A DNA stretch of 64,000 bases from JAJPKK01 sp963844635 (GCA_963844635.1 CAWJPD010000010.1:1-64000); one strand, 5' to 3'; shown: positions 1 through 9,653, numbered from the stretch's first letter. The notes: generated by a model from the letters alone, not told the origin. Numbers and translations are program-made.

Positions 1-135
1 CGCAAGTCCTGCGAATAAGGCCCGGCTTGCCGGGTGGAATCAAAGGTGCGACCAATTCCATTCCTCGTCAGTCAGATCACTCGGATAACGCAACTTGCTA
101 CGGTCGTAACGCGCGCGGTTCTGCGTCGTCCACAT
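1..135 (-). pseudogene. IS5-family transposase, N-terminal fragment running off the left edge
   Basis: Reading leftwards from an ATG at 135, the first ~30 codons (MWTTQNRARYDRSKLRYPSD, then LTDEEW) match the usual N-terminus of IS5-family DDE transposases of rhizobia. The frame then meets a stop, but one base out of frame it continues as LIPPGKPGLIRR, which fits the next conserved segment of the family. I read this as a frameshifted transposase whose remainder lies outside the window. Bases 136 to about 200, with a repeated GATTCA word, probably hold the element's terminal region; I could not define an inverted repeat. Confidence 0.6.
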
Positions 136-199
136 GGTGGTGATCCCCCCGAATCAGGTCACCACCCCTTGAATCACAACAGATTCATCTGATTCAACT

Positions 200-460
200 A
201 CTCTTCGGACAGACACTCATATTTCTAGCGCTGTTTGATGGAAGCGTGGCTACATTCGACGACACCACGCTCGAGCAGGTTTGGAAATTCAATGTGGGAT
301 CGGGTTTCACGGCGCCCCCGATGACTTTCGAGGTCAACGGCAAGCAATATCTGGCGATTGCATCGGGACCCAGTCCTCCCATGCTGCGCATCTATCCCCA
401 AGTACCTGAACTCAAAGAGATGCGGCACGCGACGGTACTCTACGTCTTCGGGCTTTAAAT
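200..460 (+). pseudogene. PQQ-dependent dehydrogenase, C-terminal remnant
   Basis: The frame through 219-458 reads like the last beta-propeller blade of a PQQ-dependent alcohol dehydrogenase. It has FDGSVATFDDTTLEQVW, then KFNVGSGFTAPPMTFEVNG, KQYLAIASG and a closing PELKEMRHATVLYVFGL. There is no start codon or upstream catalytic part; the sequence to the left is an IS5 fragment, which probably truncated the gene. A piece of the N-terminal part of the same family lies at 3442-3545 on the same strand, in the wrong order for one simple interrupted gene. It is not expected to be functional. Confidence 0.65.
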
Positions 461-1039
461 TCCGGACGGGCCGCTGGAGGTCGCGCAACACGCCGCCGGC
501 TTCAACCAGACGACCAAAACGGTGTCGATGTTCGCGCGTGTACAGGCAGCGTTAGCGCCGGCGACTGGACGCGCGGATCACGATCGGCCCGAAATCGCAC
601 GATGAATTGGCAGATCGAGATCGCTTGAAAAGCCGAACTCGCCAAGCTGCATCATGCGGAAACGGAATTGGCTCGAGTGCTCAGGCTTTGTTGATCTCCA
701 AGTGATTAAGCGCTGTTAGGACGAGTTCAAGAAAGTCGATCTTCCGCCGCGACGTACTCGAAAGACATCAACTGCCCGTCGCTCGCGCCGATCCCCCGGA
801 GTTTGCCGACACGTCAGGGCTGGTCTGCGACCATGAAGATTTTACCGCGCGGAGCGCCAAGTAACGAAGCACGTCTGCCTACAAATCGCTGAGCGGCTCG
901 TCCTTAATCCGAGATTGATGATTCACGATCCCCAGGTCGGATGACAACACAACGGCGACACTTTGATGCCTTGATCTTGTGCCACAGCGTCAGCGGCTGG
1001 AGGGCAGAGTAATCATTCTAACATCTGAAAGAGGTGTCC
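461..1039. other. No gene recognised (461-1039)
   Basis: All frames are broken by stops. A short run in one frame after 460 may continue the dehydrogenase remnant, but I cannot match it to anything. The right end holds the ribosome binding site (AGAGG) for mltA at 1040. Confidence 0.4.
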
Positions 1040-2636
1040 ATGCCAAGGTTGCGCCGGGGATCGATCCTCTTTGTCCTTGTGGTGCTGACGATCACATCCG
1101 TTATTAACGGCTCGGCAGCACAACGCCGTAATGTTGCGATCCGCCACGATGATTCGTCCAAGCTTGTTTGGCAGTTCGATACGAAGAGTCTTCGTCCGGA
1201 GCATGAAGTCGGTCGGCAGCACGCAGTCACCGACGCGTTGGGCGTGGATCCTGTCATCGAACCATTAAAGATTCCAGACGCGTCGCTTGAACCGGTCACG
1301 TGGGAGGAACTCGACGGCTGGATAAACGAAGATCACGCCCGCGCATTCGCCACATTCCAGGCAAGCTGCCACCCGATCGTAAATTCGAGTCCCGATGTGG
1401 ATGCCCGGCCGATTCATATTGCGCTACACACCGTATGCGCTCGCGCTCTCGGAGGCTCGAAAGCTCGATGCGGCGGCCGCGCGGACGTTTTTCGAAGCCA
1501 ACTTCCGACCGGTTCGGATCAGCAAGCTCGGCGATCACGCCGGTTTTCTGACTGGCTATTACGAACCGGTTGTCGATGGGTCGCGGTTTCCGACACAAGA
1601 ATTTAATACCCCTCTATACCGCCGCCCTTCCGATTTATGGGCGGCTGGTGCGACCCGACAGGATGGCCCGTTTCCAAACAAGGGCGGGGCGTTTCGTAGG
1701 ACATTGGACGGGCAATTCGTACCATACTTCGATCGTGGCGAGATCGAAGATGGGGCGCTCGACGGGCGCCATCTGGAAATCTGCTGGCTCCGCAGCGCCG
1801 CGGACGCCCTTTCTATACAGATCGAAGGATCCGCCAGGATTCGGCTAGAGGATGGCACTCTGCTGCGTGTCAATTACGACGCGCATAATGGGTACCCCTT
1901 CGTTCCGGCCGAACACATTCTCGTCGAGCAAAATCTTCTAGCGCGCGGGGACATCTCAGCGCAGCGTATCCGTGAGTGGATGGAGGCCCATCCGGATGAA
2001 GCCAAGGAGGTCCGCCGCCAGAACCGATTGGTGGTGTTTTTCCGCCTCGTCGGACTAAACGATGAAACGGAGCCGTCTGGCGCCCAGGGCATCCCGCTGT
2101 CGGCGGGCCGATCGATGGCGGTTGACAAGTCGTTGCACGTGTACGGGACGCCATTCTTCATTGAAGCCGATCTGCCGCTCGAGGACGCCCATGTTCCAAG
2201 TCGGTTCCGCCGCATCATGATCGCGCAAGACACTGGTTCTGCGATCGTTGGCCCGGCGCGGGCCGATCTCTATTTCGGCTTTGGTGAGGAGGCCCGCCGC
2301 GTTGCAGGCCATATCCGACAGCGGGGTCGCTTTACCATGCTGCTGCCACGCGAGCTCGATCCGGTGGCCGCTGGGCACAACATGCCTCTGCCGCTCCCTA
2401 AAAAGCCAGTTCCGGAGTTGCGGGAGGCCGGACGTATCCGACAGCAGGGTCATTTCACCATGCTGCTGCCGCGCGAGATCGATCCGGTGGCCACTGGGGC
2501 CAACGTGCCTTTACCGCTGCCTGAAAAGCCACTCCGCGTGGGGCGGTCGCGGCCCCTCGTTCAGGCAGCGCCCAGATACGACCCAGTGCGGCGATTTTAT
2601 TGGACCGGCGGCTACGCTGCCGATTATCGCCGATAG
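1040..2636 (+). CDS. mltA: Membrane-bound lytic murein transglycosylase A, one frameshift
   Basis: MltA cleaves the MurNAc-GlcNAc bond of peptidoglycan, releasing 1,6-anhydro muropeptides, in the periplasm or at the outer membrane. The ATG at 1040 follows AGAGG and opens a hydrophobic signal sequence (SILFVLVVLTITSVINGSAA). The first frame runs through EELDGWINEDHARAFATF to about 1445. The rest continues one base out of frame, with FLTGYYEPVVDGSRFP, EGSARIRLEDG and the 3D-domain stretch QDTGSAIVGPARADLYFGFG that carries conserved aspartates. Joined, the protein is ~530 residues, longer than usual because of a C-terminal tandem duplication (2307-2552). The frameshift near 1445 is either an indel error or a true inactivation. 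The 3D catalytic part is intact in the second frame. Confidence 0.85.
2307..2552 (+). repeat. In-frame tandem duplication of 123 bp inside mltA
   Basis: Two consecutive 41-codon units lie in frame. The first (2307-2429) begins GHIRQRGRFTMLLPRELDPV and the second (2430-2552) begins GRIRQQGHFTMLLPREIDPV. Each ends with a proline-rich PLPLPxKP stretch. The copies have diverged at several positions, so the duplication is not very recent. It extends the C-terminal tail after the catalytic 3D domain. Confidence 0.85.
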
Positions 2637-2639
2637 GTC

Positions 2640-3002
2640 GGCTCGGCTGGCGGGGTCACCGCTATGACAGGCCGATGCGGGTTACGACGGGAATTCCAGA
2701 ACTGCTTTTCACTTTGCCGGTGCATGATAGCAATGAATCGGACCGCTTGCGCCGTCAGGGAAATTGCATCGGCTGTAATATTATGCGGCCGTCGCGGATG
2801 GCCGACACTACGACAAAGCGGTCTGTGACGCGCGTGTAATCGATCTGCGTTTTCCGCGCCGCAATTGGTCGTGGTTCAAGCGAAGCGATGGCTCGGCCGG
2901 CGCGGAGGGATGCCCGGTGGGGGGCAGCCGATGAAGCCGTTCCGGTGAGGGCGGATTCTAATTTGGGGAAGCCGACCAATTCGTCGGATCAATTTGCTCA
3001 GG
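2640..3002. other. No gene recognised (2640-3002)
   Basis: No convincing reading frame on either strand and no clear repeat or RNA structure. It is probably decayed sequence between mltA and the YdcF remnant. Confidence 0.4.
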
Positions 3003-3343
3003 CGTGACGACGATTTACAGGTTTTATTTTCACTCGACATTCCAGGAGAGGACATCGCCTCCCTCGGAACCCAGCTCTCGAACACTTATGACGAGGCCCA
3101 GGCGCTGGCAATTGGGCCCGCCGAACCAAAGCCAAGCGGATCATCGTACCTACCGAGATCTTTCCGAGCCGAAGAGTTCGCTGGATTTTTAATCGCGAGC
3201 TCAATTCCGTGGGCACTCAAGTCATCGTCGAAGCGGTCCCCTCCCCTGCCTATGGCATTGACGACTGGTGGCAGCACAGTTCCGGCATCTCGGCCTTCCG
3301 AAGCGAAGTCATGAAATACCTCTATTATCGGCTCAGATATTGA
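3003..3343 (+). pseudogene. YdcF/DUF218-family protein, C-terminal remnant (copy 1 of about 5)
   Basis: Two adjoining frames together give the C-terminal half of a YdcF/SanA-type (DUF218) envelope protein. The first has LGTQLSNTYDEAQALA; after a frameshift near 3110 comes KRIIVPTEIFPSRRVRWIFN, GTQVIVEAVPSPAYGIDDWW and a terminal VMKYLYYRLRY-stop. The N-terminal half is missing. This is the best-preserved of several pieces of the same gene in the window (13230, 14996 and 20746 on the plus strand, and probably 25312 on the minus strand). Such proteins often sit in polysaccharide clusters, which fits the surroundings, but none of the copies looks functional. Confidence 0.7.
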
Positions 3344-3441
3344 GATGCTTCGCTGCCGGTGCGCGCCCCTGAAGTTGATCCGTGTCTCGAACGCACCGCA
3401 GGGCTGAGCCATAGCCCACGCGCGCCACGCCGCTGGCGGAA

Positions 3442-3545
3442 GATGGGCTTTTGTACATTACCGACTCGTCGGGCACGCTCTACAAGATCGACGCCACCTC
3501 AGGCGATGCCGGACGCATCGTGTGGTCCCTGGATCCCCACCCCGG
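3442..3545 (+). pseudogene. PQQ-dependent dehydrogenase, N-terminal remnant
   Basis: The frame from 3442 reads DGLLYITDSSGTLYKIDATS then GDAGRIVWSLDP, matching an early propeller blade of PQQ-dependent alcohol dehydrogenases. Similarity stops at about 3540, where a GC-rich structured stretch begins. It belongs to the same family as the C-terminal piece at 200-460, though the two are in reversed order along the plus strand. Confidence 0.6.
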
Positions 3546-3842
3546 CGCAGCGTCCGGGCGTATTGGTTTCGCTCGTAACCCAGCCGGGTCAGCCTTGCCC
3601 GATATGGCTGTCGGGTCGGCCTGCGCATTGTCCTTTTCGAGGCTTGCTCGGCGTTCACTCGCGTTACGGCCTGCACACTCGCGCCGTCACCGTATATCGT
3701 GACCAGCTATCCGAAGGCTTCAGCCACTTCGTTTCCTCCATAGCTGCTCCGGTTGCTTCCGGCTGGAGCGGTTGCCGGGTGGGCCTTTCACCCACTGGAA
3801 AGCGCCGCCTTGTCACGGCGCACGCCATAGGCAGCCACGGCA
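3546..3842. other. GC-rich, hairpin-rich stretch; possible mobile-element end or structured RNA
   Basis: This segment interrupts the dehydrogenase remnant and has no convincing protein. It contains several strong local hairpins, for example GGGTGGGCCTTTCACCC near 3775-3795 and GCGCCGCC/GGCGCACGC arms near 3800-3830. The layout resembles the structured non-coding part of a mobile element or a group II intron-like RNA, but I did not find a domain V here and cannot name a family. Confidence 0.35.
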
Positions 3843-4142
3843 GCCGACGATCTGTCCGAGCAAATCCATTTTGTTGCCCATCGAGACGTGGTAACTTTCA
3901 GTCTCTTGATGCCTTCCTATAGGAGGAACTCATGGCCAACTTCATTCGGCGACGCCATGGCAACTGGCGCGAGATTGCTGCCGATGTTGCCGTTCGCGGT
4001 GCGCGACTCTGCCAGTGATGGGGTTCCTGAGTGGCACAACGGAAACCGGTCTCCCAGAACTTACCGCATTCGTCCATCGTGGATCGCATCTGAAAACGTC
4101 ACCTAAGACCTCTCGATTTAGAGCAATGACTGGAACGACCCC
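3843..4142. other. No intact gene (3843-4142)
   Basis: A short frame near 4010-4100 (LPVMGFLSGTTETGLPEL) faintly resembles the N-terminus of ABC-type solute-binding proteins (COG2984), but it is too short to call. The end of the interval carries the start region of the downstream ABC ATPase. Confidence 0.3.
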
Positions 4143-5369
4143 GTGTGCGCTCCCGTAGTTTCGGCCCGCCTGATTTCAAAGTCCTATCGCATTCCACACC
4201 GGACGCCGGCGCCGGCCGCGGATGGCTGGCGCCGCTTTCTGTCCAGAAGACTCAAGGGCACCAGTGAGACCATTTTTGTGCTCGACAAGGTCAGCTTCGA
4301 TGTCGCGCCAGGTGAAGTCGTCGGCATCATCGGTCGCAATGGATCGGGCAAGAGCACGCTGCTCAAGGTGCTGTCACGTATCGTACGGCCGACTTGCGGC
4401 ACGGCGACCGTGCGGGGGCGGGTCGGCACGCTGCTCGAAGTTGGCACCGGCTTTCATCCCGATCTCACCGGCCGCGATAACATCTTCCTCAATGGCTCGC
4501 TGCTCGGGATGACAACGCCTGAAATCCGCGCCCGCTTTGACGAAATCATAGCTTTCTCGGAAGTTGAAAAATTTCTCGATCTGCCGGTGAAATTCTATTC
4601 GAGCGGCATGTATGCGCGGCTGGCATTCGCGGTCGCCGCCCACCTCGATCCAGAAATACTGATTGTGGACGAGGTACTGTCGATTGGCGACATCGAGTTC
4701 CAGAAGAAATGCCTGGGCAAGATGGGCAGCATGATGAAGAGCGGCCGCACCATCTTCTTCGTCAGTCATAACCTCGCGTCCATCGCTTCCCTGTGCACGC
4801 GCTGCCTCCTTCTCAAAAGCGGCCGTCTGATCGTCGATGGCTTGCCGGCAACTGCGATTGCTAAATATGTCGATAGCGGGGAACGTTCTGCTGACGGAGA
4901 AATCATTCTGGCGCGCCCAACGGGTAACCCCGGCGCCTATGTCTCGCGGGCAGCTATAAAGACTTTAGCCGGCAACGTTGCGGGCCGACTTGGCATGCGC
5001 GAGCCGGCTGTGCTCGAAATCGAGTACGTGATCGAGCATCCGCAGCGCGACATGATCATTGCGATCGCGTTGAATCGCAACGGCACACCCCTGCTCGATA
5101 GCTTCGACACCGATACACAAGAGGAATTACGCGAGCACCGCGAGCCTGGCCGGTATCGCGCGCGTCTCGACTTGCCCCTCGCCATGTTCAAAGAAGGTAA
5201 TTACACGGTCGATTTCCACATTCGTGCAGATAAACAATGGCAAAGCGATATCGCAGCCTTGTCTTTCGAAATCTGCAACTACGGTGAGGATCTGACTTAT
5301 CGAAGCTGTCGCGCCGACCATCTCGGCCAGTACGCACTCGATATTCCTTGGAATACTACAAGGGTATGA
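4143..5369 (+). CDS. Wzt-type ABC transporter ATP-binding protein (polysaccharide/O-antigen export)
   Basis: This is the ATPase of an ABC exporter that moves lipid-linked O-antigen or capsular polysaccharide across the inner membrane. The 408-residue frame has Walker A GRNGSGKST (about residue 64), the characteristic GTLLEVGTGFHPDLTGRDN segment, signature YSSGMYARLAF, Walker B ILIVDEVLSIGD and the switch SHN. Residues ~240-408 form a second domain like the Wzt C-terminal carbohydrate-binding domain, which recognises the modified end of the polymer. The start is a GTG. A partner permease (Wzm) is not in the window. A diverged second copy of the C-terminal domain lies at 35422-35938. The downstream methyltransferase could supply the terminal modification read by the Wzt_C domain; that is inference. 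Confidence 0.9.
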   Translation: MCAPVVSARLISKSYRIPHRTPAPAADGWRRFLSRRLKGTSETIFVLDKVSFDVAPGEVVGIIGRNGSGKSTLLKVLSRIVRPTCGTATVRGRVGTLLEVGTGFHPDLTGRDNIFLNGSLLGMTTPEIRARFDEIIAFSEVEKFLDLPVKFYSSGMYARLAFAVAAHLDPEILIVDEVLSIGDIEFQKKCLGKMGSMMKSGRTIFFVSHNLASIASLCTRCLLLKSGRLIVDGLPATAIAKYVDSGERSADGEIILARPTGNPGAYVSRAAIKTLAGNVAGRLGMREPAVLEIEYVIEHPQRDMIIAIALNRNGTPLLDSFDTDTQEELREHREPGRYRARLDLPLAMFKEGNYTVDFHIRADKQWQSDIAALSFEICNYGEDLTYRSCRADHLGQYALDIPWNTTRV

Positions 5370-5507
5370 TCGATTGAGGCGCCAGTATGATGTTACGGCG
5401 CCCACTGAACGATCTTGCGAAATGTTCAAGTCTACCGTGCCCGGAAATACTTCGCCGCCGAAGCGTATCATCACTTTCAATCCCGAGGAATTGAGCTGAG
5501 GTGAGTA

Positions 5508-6397
5508 ATGGCTCCGCGACCATTGCGTGAAGTCCTCCGGTACTACGTGACATCCATCGGGGGTAGAGTCGGGTTTTCCCGCATTCAACCTGACACAGTT
5601 AAAAATCGCGAGCTTTCCCACATTCAATATGTCTCAATGCGCTCCAGTCTGGAAACCTACGGCAACAGTGCCTATCTAGCCCAATTCCGTCTGGAGCGCG
5701 CAAAGTTGTTGAGAGATAGCATTCCACCACTAAAGGCGGTTGAACAGAGCGTGCTTTTACTGCTGGCTGCTATGGCGGCATATGGTAAGCCCGCTCGCGT
5801 CCTCGACTTCGGCGGTGGTGCTATCACTATTTTCAAGTTAGATGTTTCGCTCCGCACCTGTTAGCTCAATACGTCGTGATCGAATTGCCCGAGCTTGTCA
5901 GCGCAGCGAAAAAGGCGGGTCTAAATGAACCCCAAATGACAGCTGAAATACCTGGGGGGCCATTTGACATCGTCTTCACCGCCGGGGCCCTGCAGTACAC
6001 AGATAAACCCTTTCAGCACCTCGATCGTCTGCTCGCCTTAGAGGCGCCATACTTGGTGCCGACCCGCAATTTCTTGTCCGACGAACAACGCTATTTCGGC
6101 CATGAAGCAAATTTATTCGGTAATGGGATCGGGCCAGTGCCCGAGGAGTTTACGGATCGCCCCTTACAATTCTTCTTACAAACTTTGCCACTAAATTTAG
6201 TTAGGACGCGGATCATCGAAAAATACGAAATTCTATTTGAGTTCAATAACGAGAGCGGTATGGCGCGGACCGGGGCGGGGCTCTATGACATTGATTATCT
6301 ATGCCGGTTGAGAGAGATCAAAGGGACGGGAGCACCGAGCGCCGGGGCAATATGGTCCAGAAAAAGCGAGCACGAGTCGGACGCCGGTCAGCACTGA
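5508..6397 (+). CDS. TIGR04325-type methyltransferase, frameshifted
   Basis: A putative SAM-dependent methyltransferase of polysaccharide clusters. The first frame (5508-5864) starts MAPRPLREVLRYYVTSIGG after GAGGTGAG and reaches the SAM-binding motif RVLDFGGG. After a frameshift near 5830 the second frame continues QYVVIELPELVSAAKKAG, FDIVFTAGALQYTDKPFQ and YLVPTRNFLSDE to the stop at 6397. Joined it is ~296 residues, a normal length. It follows the Wzt ATPase by 138 bp and probably shares its operon. Its first ~25 codons and ribosome-binding region are shared with a different methyltransferase at 41677, and its fold with the minus-strand gene at 39221-40072. Confidence 0.7.
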
Positions 6398-6406
6398 GGT
6401 AATTGG

Positions 6407-6772
6407 ATGCGTATTGCGGTGGTACTCGCTTCATTCAATGCTATCGCTCCGGCTTCCGCGAGACTTCTCGGCGAAGACTTCGACGCCCCCTTCGCCCGCC
6501 TCGACTGGATCGCCCGCAACCGCTTCGACATCCAGTGGCACCGTCACACTGGAGAATGGTTCTGCCTGCATCGCGGCCTCACTCTCGCCGAAGCGATCGA
6601 CACGTTAAGTTCGAGGATTGCTCCATTCCCTTTGAATACCGCAAGTCAGCTATCCCGCGGTGCCCACCGGTGCCCACCGGATGGATACGAACAGTCTACG
6701 ATCATCACTAATGCGCTGACGGAACCGCAACGATCTGGCATCGAACATGCAACGAACTACCGCCGAAATTAA
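6407..6772 (+). CDS. Hypothetical protein, possibly frameshifted
   Basis: The ATG lies 10 bp after the methyltransferase stop and has a GAGG ribosome binding site, so it is probably the next gene of module A. The first ~65 residues (including RLDWIARNRFDIQWHRHTGE) look like real, well-ordered protein; I do not recognise the family. After about 6605 the frame looks less convincing, and the adjacent frame reads HVKFEDCSIPFEYRK, suggesting a shift. A direct 11-bp repeat (GGTGCCCACCG twice) lies at about 6659-6680. Confidence 0.4.
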   Translation: MRIAVVLASFNAIAPASARLLGEDFDAPFARLDWIARNRFDIQWHRHTGEWFCLHRGLTLAEAIDTLSSRIAPFPLNTASQLSRGAHRCPPDGYEQSTIITNALTEPQRSGIEHATNYRRN

Positions 6773-7016
6773 CTGTCAGTTACAGCCTGTTTTTAGGCAG
6801 GTGGCGGCGCGTAGTAGGTCGCGGTGCGCCAAAATATCAGGTAGTGCAAAGAACTTCTTTTTTCCCGCGGTCCAGGGAAATGCACTGGCGTCCATCACGC
6901 ATCGAGGCTCAACGTTGAGCCCAGCGAGGCAGTTTCATTCGTGACCCTCAACGGAGCAGCTGAACAAATTGGATTGCTGTACCAACTTATTTTCTTACGC
7001 CGCCTTGCGCGTGGCC

Positions 7017-8321
7017 TCAAACGGCAATGTATTCACTCCCCCAACAGCGCCGGATCGCCTCGAACTCCGTTAACAATTCATCTATTTTAGAAACATATCT
7101 ATCTGAACTCCGGGTTGCACCGATCTTTGCACCTTCTTCGATTAGCCGGCTCCGCAAACCGGCATCAGAATGTACCTTCATAATTTTACTCGCAATATCA
7201 TGTGGGTCTTTTGGATCAAACAGCAGCGCTCCATCTCTCAGTTGTTCCTCAGCCCCTGGAATACGCGACGCCAGCACGGGGCATCCCAATGAAAATGCTT
7301 CCAACGGAGGGATATTGTCGGGTCCAAAAAAACTGGGAAAAACAAGCGCAAGCGCGTGTTTGTATAAAGTGCTTAGCTCCTCCCGCGACACGAATCCCAG
7401 CTCGAAAACTTCTTCTGCAAGGTTTTCGTGCAAAATGCAATCCTGCAAATAGGATCCATTGCCCCTGTCGCTACCAGTGATGACCAAGCGAAGACGAACC
7501 CCATGATGTTCTTTGATGATTTTTAACGCGCGGAACAAGTTAACATGGTTCTTGTGCGGCCAATATTGAGCAGGATAGAATATGAAATCATCGCAAATGC
7601 CGTATCTCTCATTTAACGCGCGGCGATTTAGCGGTGTTGGCAGAAGGTCAAGTTCAGGAACGGGATAAGGAACTACCTTCACGTTTTCCGGATTGACTCG
7701 ATAATAGTGCACGATTTCATTTTTTCCTGCTTCGGTGCCGGTTATTATAAAGGAGGCTAACGGTAAGTTATTTATAAAATATTGCTCTCGGTCCCGCCAA
7801 GACCACCCAGTGACATTTACCTCAGGAAAGTAAGGCTGTTTGCGATGTTCAAGGTCCCACACTGTTGCAATGAATGGAACGGATGGGAACACCGGTGTTG
7901 GCGGCACCACCCACGAAGGGCTCATCAACCAAATCACGTCAATTTGAAATCGTTGGATCAATGCGTTTAATTTGTTCGTGATACTTTCACCTCGATCCGT
8001 TCGATATTCAATTATCGTTTTAATTAGCCGCCTGGCCGACCGATCGACTGGCGGAACCAACTGCATAAAGAGTCGATCGACTGGTGGCCACCTTCTGGCG
8101 AAACGAGTCGCTGACCGGATGGGGGAAATGAAGGAACTCTTACCATCGCTCGATGCTTCTGTACCGACAGCCGGCTGTGGCTTTTCCTCGAGAAACTCAT
8201 CCAGGAGCAAGAAGTGGTTCCGCGTGTTACCGGATTTCAGCTCTGTCACAACCGAGCTAGTGAACGTCCACGCACCTCCGCTTGTCTTATCCGACTTACC
8301 CTCAATCACACCTATCCGCAT
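7017..8321 (-). CDS. Glycosyltransferase family 4 protein
   Basis: A 434-residue GT-B fold glycosyltransferase that would add a sugar from a nucleotide-sugar donor to a growing polysaccharide on the cytoplasmic face of the membrane. The ATG at 8321 has an excellent ribosome binding site (AGGAGGTAAATT). The C-terminal half has the typical donor-binding pattern: FIFYPAQYWPHKNHVNLFRA, a VITGSDRG turn, ELGFVSREELSTLYKHA, ALVFPSFFGPDNIPPLEAFS with the conserved glutamate, then CPVLASRIPGAEEQLRDGAL. It points towards module A on the opposite strand. It lies in sequence with lower GC than its neighbours and is intact, unlike most genes nearby. Acceptor and linkage cannot be predicted. Confidence 0.88.
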   Translation of the reverse strand: MRIGVIEGKSDKTSGGAWTFTSSVVTELKSGNTRNHFLLLDEFLEEKPQPAVGTEASSDGKSSFISPIRSATRFARRWPPVDRLFMQLVPPVDRSARRLIKTIIEYRTDRGESITNKLNALIQRFQIDVIWLMSPSWVVPPTPVFPSVPFIATVWDLEHRKQPYFPEVNVTGWSWRDREQYFINNLPLASFIITGTEAGKNEIVHYYRVNPENVKVVPYPVPELDLLPTPLNRRALNERYGICDDFIFYPAQYWPHKNHVNLFRALKIIKEHHGVRLRLVITGSDRGNGSYLQDCILHENLAEEVFELGFVSREELSTLYKHALALVFPSFFGPDNIPPLEAFSLGCPVLASRIPGAEEQLRDGALLFDPKDPHDIASKIMKVHSDAGLRSRLIEEGAKIGATRSSDRYVSKIDELLTEFEAIRRCWGSEYIAV

Positions 8322-8619
8322 AATTTACCTCCTAAATATCTTTATCAATGGCACGACGCAGCGCTTGTCCAAGCGTTTGATAACAAAGTACGTGAAAAAG
8401 CGCTAGTACAACGTCGTACGTCTGTTTGCTCCGATAATTGCTGGTGTCACCTTCTTCCAGTCTCACGCGCTCTTGCACATGCTTAGATCCGTTTTTCAAT
8501 CTGGTTTCCGATGTTTGAGCATCTTTGAACTTCTGTCGACGCTTTGTGAACCGGCGATTTGCGAGATCGACCGCGTATCGCGCGGTGCCGCAACCACGGG
8601 CTCCGTTGCCCAGTTCCAA
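8322..8619. other. No gene recognised (8322-8619)
   Basis: Upstream region of the glycosyltransferase. The ribosome binding site lies at its left edge; no other feature is evident. Confidence 0.35.
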
Positions 8620-9065
8620 CTAACGCATTTTCGCCGCCTCGCCCATCCAATCAAGCTGAGAATTTCTTGGAGTGTTGCTTGGAGGCAACGGTTTCGGCAA
8701 CCGCCATCTGGTATCCTTGGAAGGATCAGTGTAGGTGGGTAGATTAGATGAGGAGGTTGAGGCAGAACGAAGCCGAAATAGATACACCAAAACATCGAAT
8801 GAAGGCAGCAGCATCAATGCGGCCACAACGGTAGTCGGCCACAGGAGTGCCGGAAGCGGCTTCTCTGATTTGGCGTAGCTGTAGATCGCCCAAAGCAGAA
8901 CGAAAACCAGATAGGCTCCGATGACGCCATAGAAAGCGCGCACTTCTGCCGTGGTGAACAGCGCAAACAACAATAGGCTGGCCCCGATGGTGATCTATCG
9001 GCGATTGCGCCAGCCAGCCTGAACTGTCTTCCGCCAGAGTAGTTCGCGGGAACAATTGGACTTGG
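8620..9065 (-). pseudogene. Integral membrane protein fragment of unknown family
   Basis: The frame 8990-8620 encodes about three hydrophobic segments (ASLLLFALFTTAEVRAFYGV, IGAYLVFVLLWAIYSYAK, and VVAALMLLPSFDVLVYLF) followed by a polar tail. There is no good start codon. Coding-like sequence seems to continue upstream in another frame (around 9060), so it is probably the frameshifted C-terminal part of a larger membrane protein. I do not recognise the family. Confidence 0.35.
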
Positions 9066-9446
9066 CCCGCGCACAGATATCCACGCTGCTGGGGCTCCAC
9101 TCTATCGCGTCCTGGTTGGAAGGGGCCCCGAGCGTCGCCGTCCGCCGTCTGGGGCAATTCGCTTCGGCGATAAAGATCCCGACGATGGATGGTCGATCCC
9201 AGGCCGTAGTCTTCTCAATCCGGTGAGCTGCTCCGACGGACGAAGTAAATGCATGATGGTGTACTCGGTGCTCCGCCCGAGTTCACGCTCGCGAAGTGAC
9301 CTATTCACGGACTGGCTGAAGCGTGCGGCTGTGTGTCTACAGTGCGAGACGGTGCCGAGCCAAGAGACCAGACGACCCCCTCAGCCCAGACCAATCAGTC
9401 GACGTAAGTCGCGACACCGCAACCGGATTCAGAGATCTGTCAGTAA
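9066..9446. other. No gene recognised (9066-9446)
   Basis: A short plus-strand run near 9070-9110 (DIHAAGAPLYRVLVG) faintly recalls a SPOR domain but is broken at once. Nothing else is supported. Confidence 0.3.
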
Positions 9447-9617
9447 TCACCTGATAAAATGATATATGCTATTTATCCCCACAAGGCCGATCACAATGAG
9501 ATACACAGCAATCACGTAATTCAACAATCGTGGGACTAACAGGATCAACAACCCCGCAATGAGCGCGACAATAGGCGATATATGTGCGGCCGTGAGATGA
9601 ACTCCAGGAAAATGCAT
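9447..9617 (-). CDS. DUF3096 small membrane protein
   Basis: A 56-residue protein starting MHFPGVHLTAAHISPIVALI at 9617, followed by two hydrophobic stretches around LLILLVPRLLNYVIAVYLIV. The starting motif and length match the DUF3096 family of tiny inner-membrane proteins, common in Bradyrhizobium and relatives and of unknown function. Codon use is regular and the frame is uninterrupted. The start region reads GAGGTCTC then ATGCAT. Confidence 0.75.
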   Translation of the reverse strand: MHFPGVHLTAAHISPIVALIAGLLILLVPRLLNYVIAVYLIVIGLVGINSIYHFIR

Positions 9618-9653
9618 GAGACCTCTTTGTAAGTACTGGTTTCGCGCCGTGCC

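Noticed and set aside
4005..4100. Fragment of an ABC solute-binding protein (COG2984)
   Set aside because: Only about 20 residues (LPVMGFLSGTTETGLPEL) look similar, with no signal sequence or continuation; too little to annotate.
6659..6680. Direct 11-bp repeat GGTGCCCACCG x2
   Set aside because: Too short and isolated to be meaningful; probably simple slippage.
9070..9115. SPOR-domain fragment
   Set aside because: The match is about 15 residues and the frame breaks immediately.
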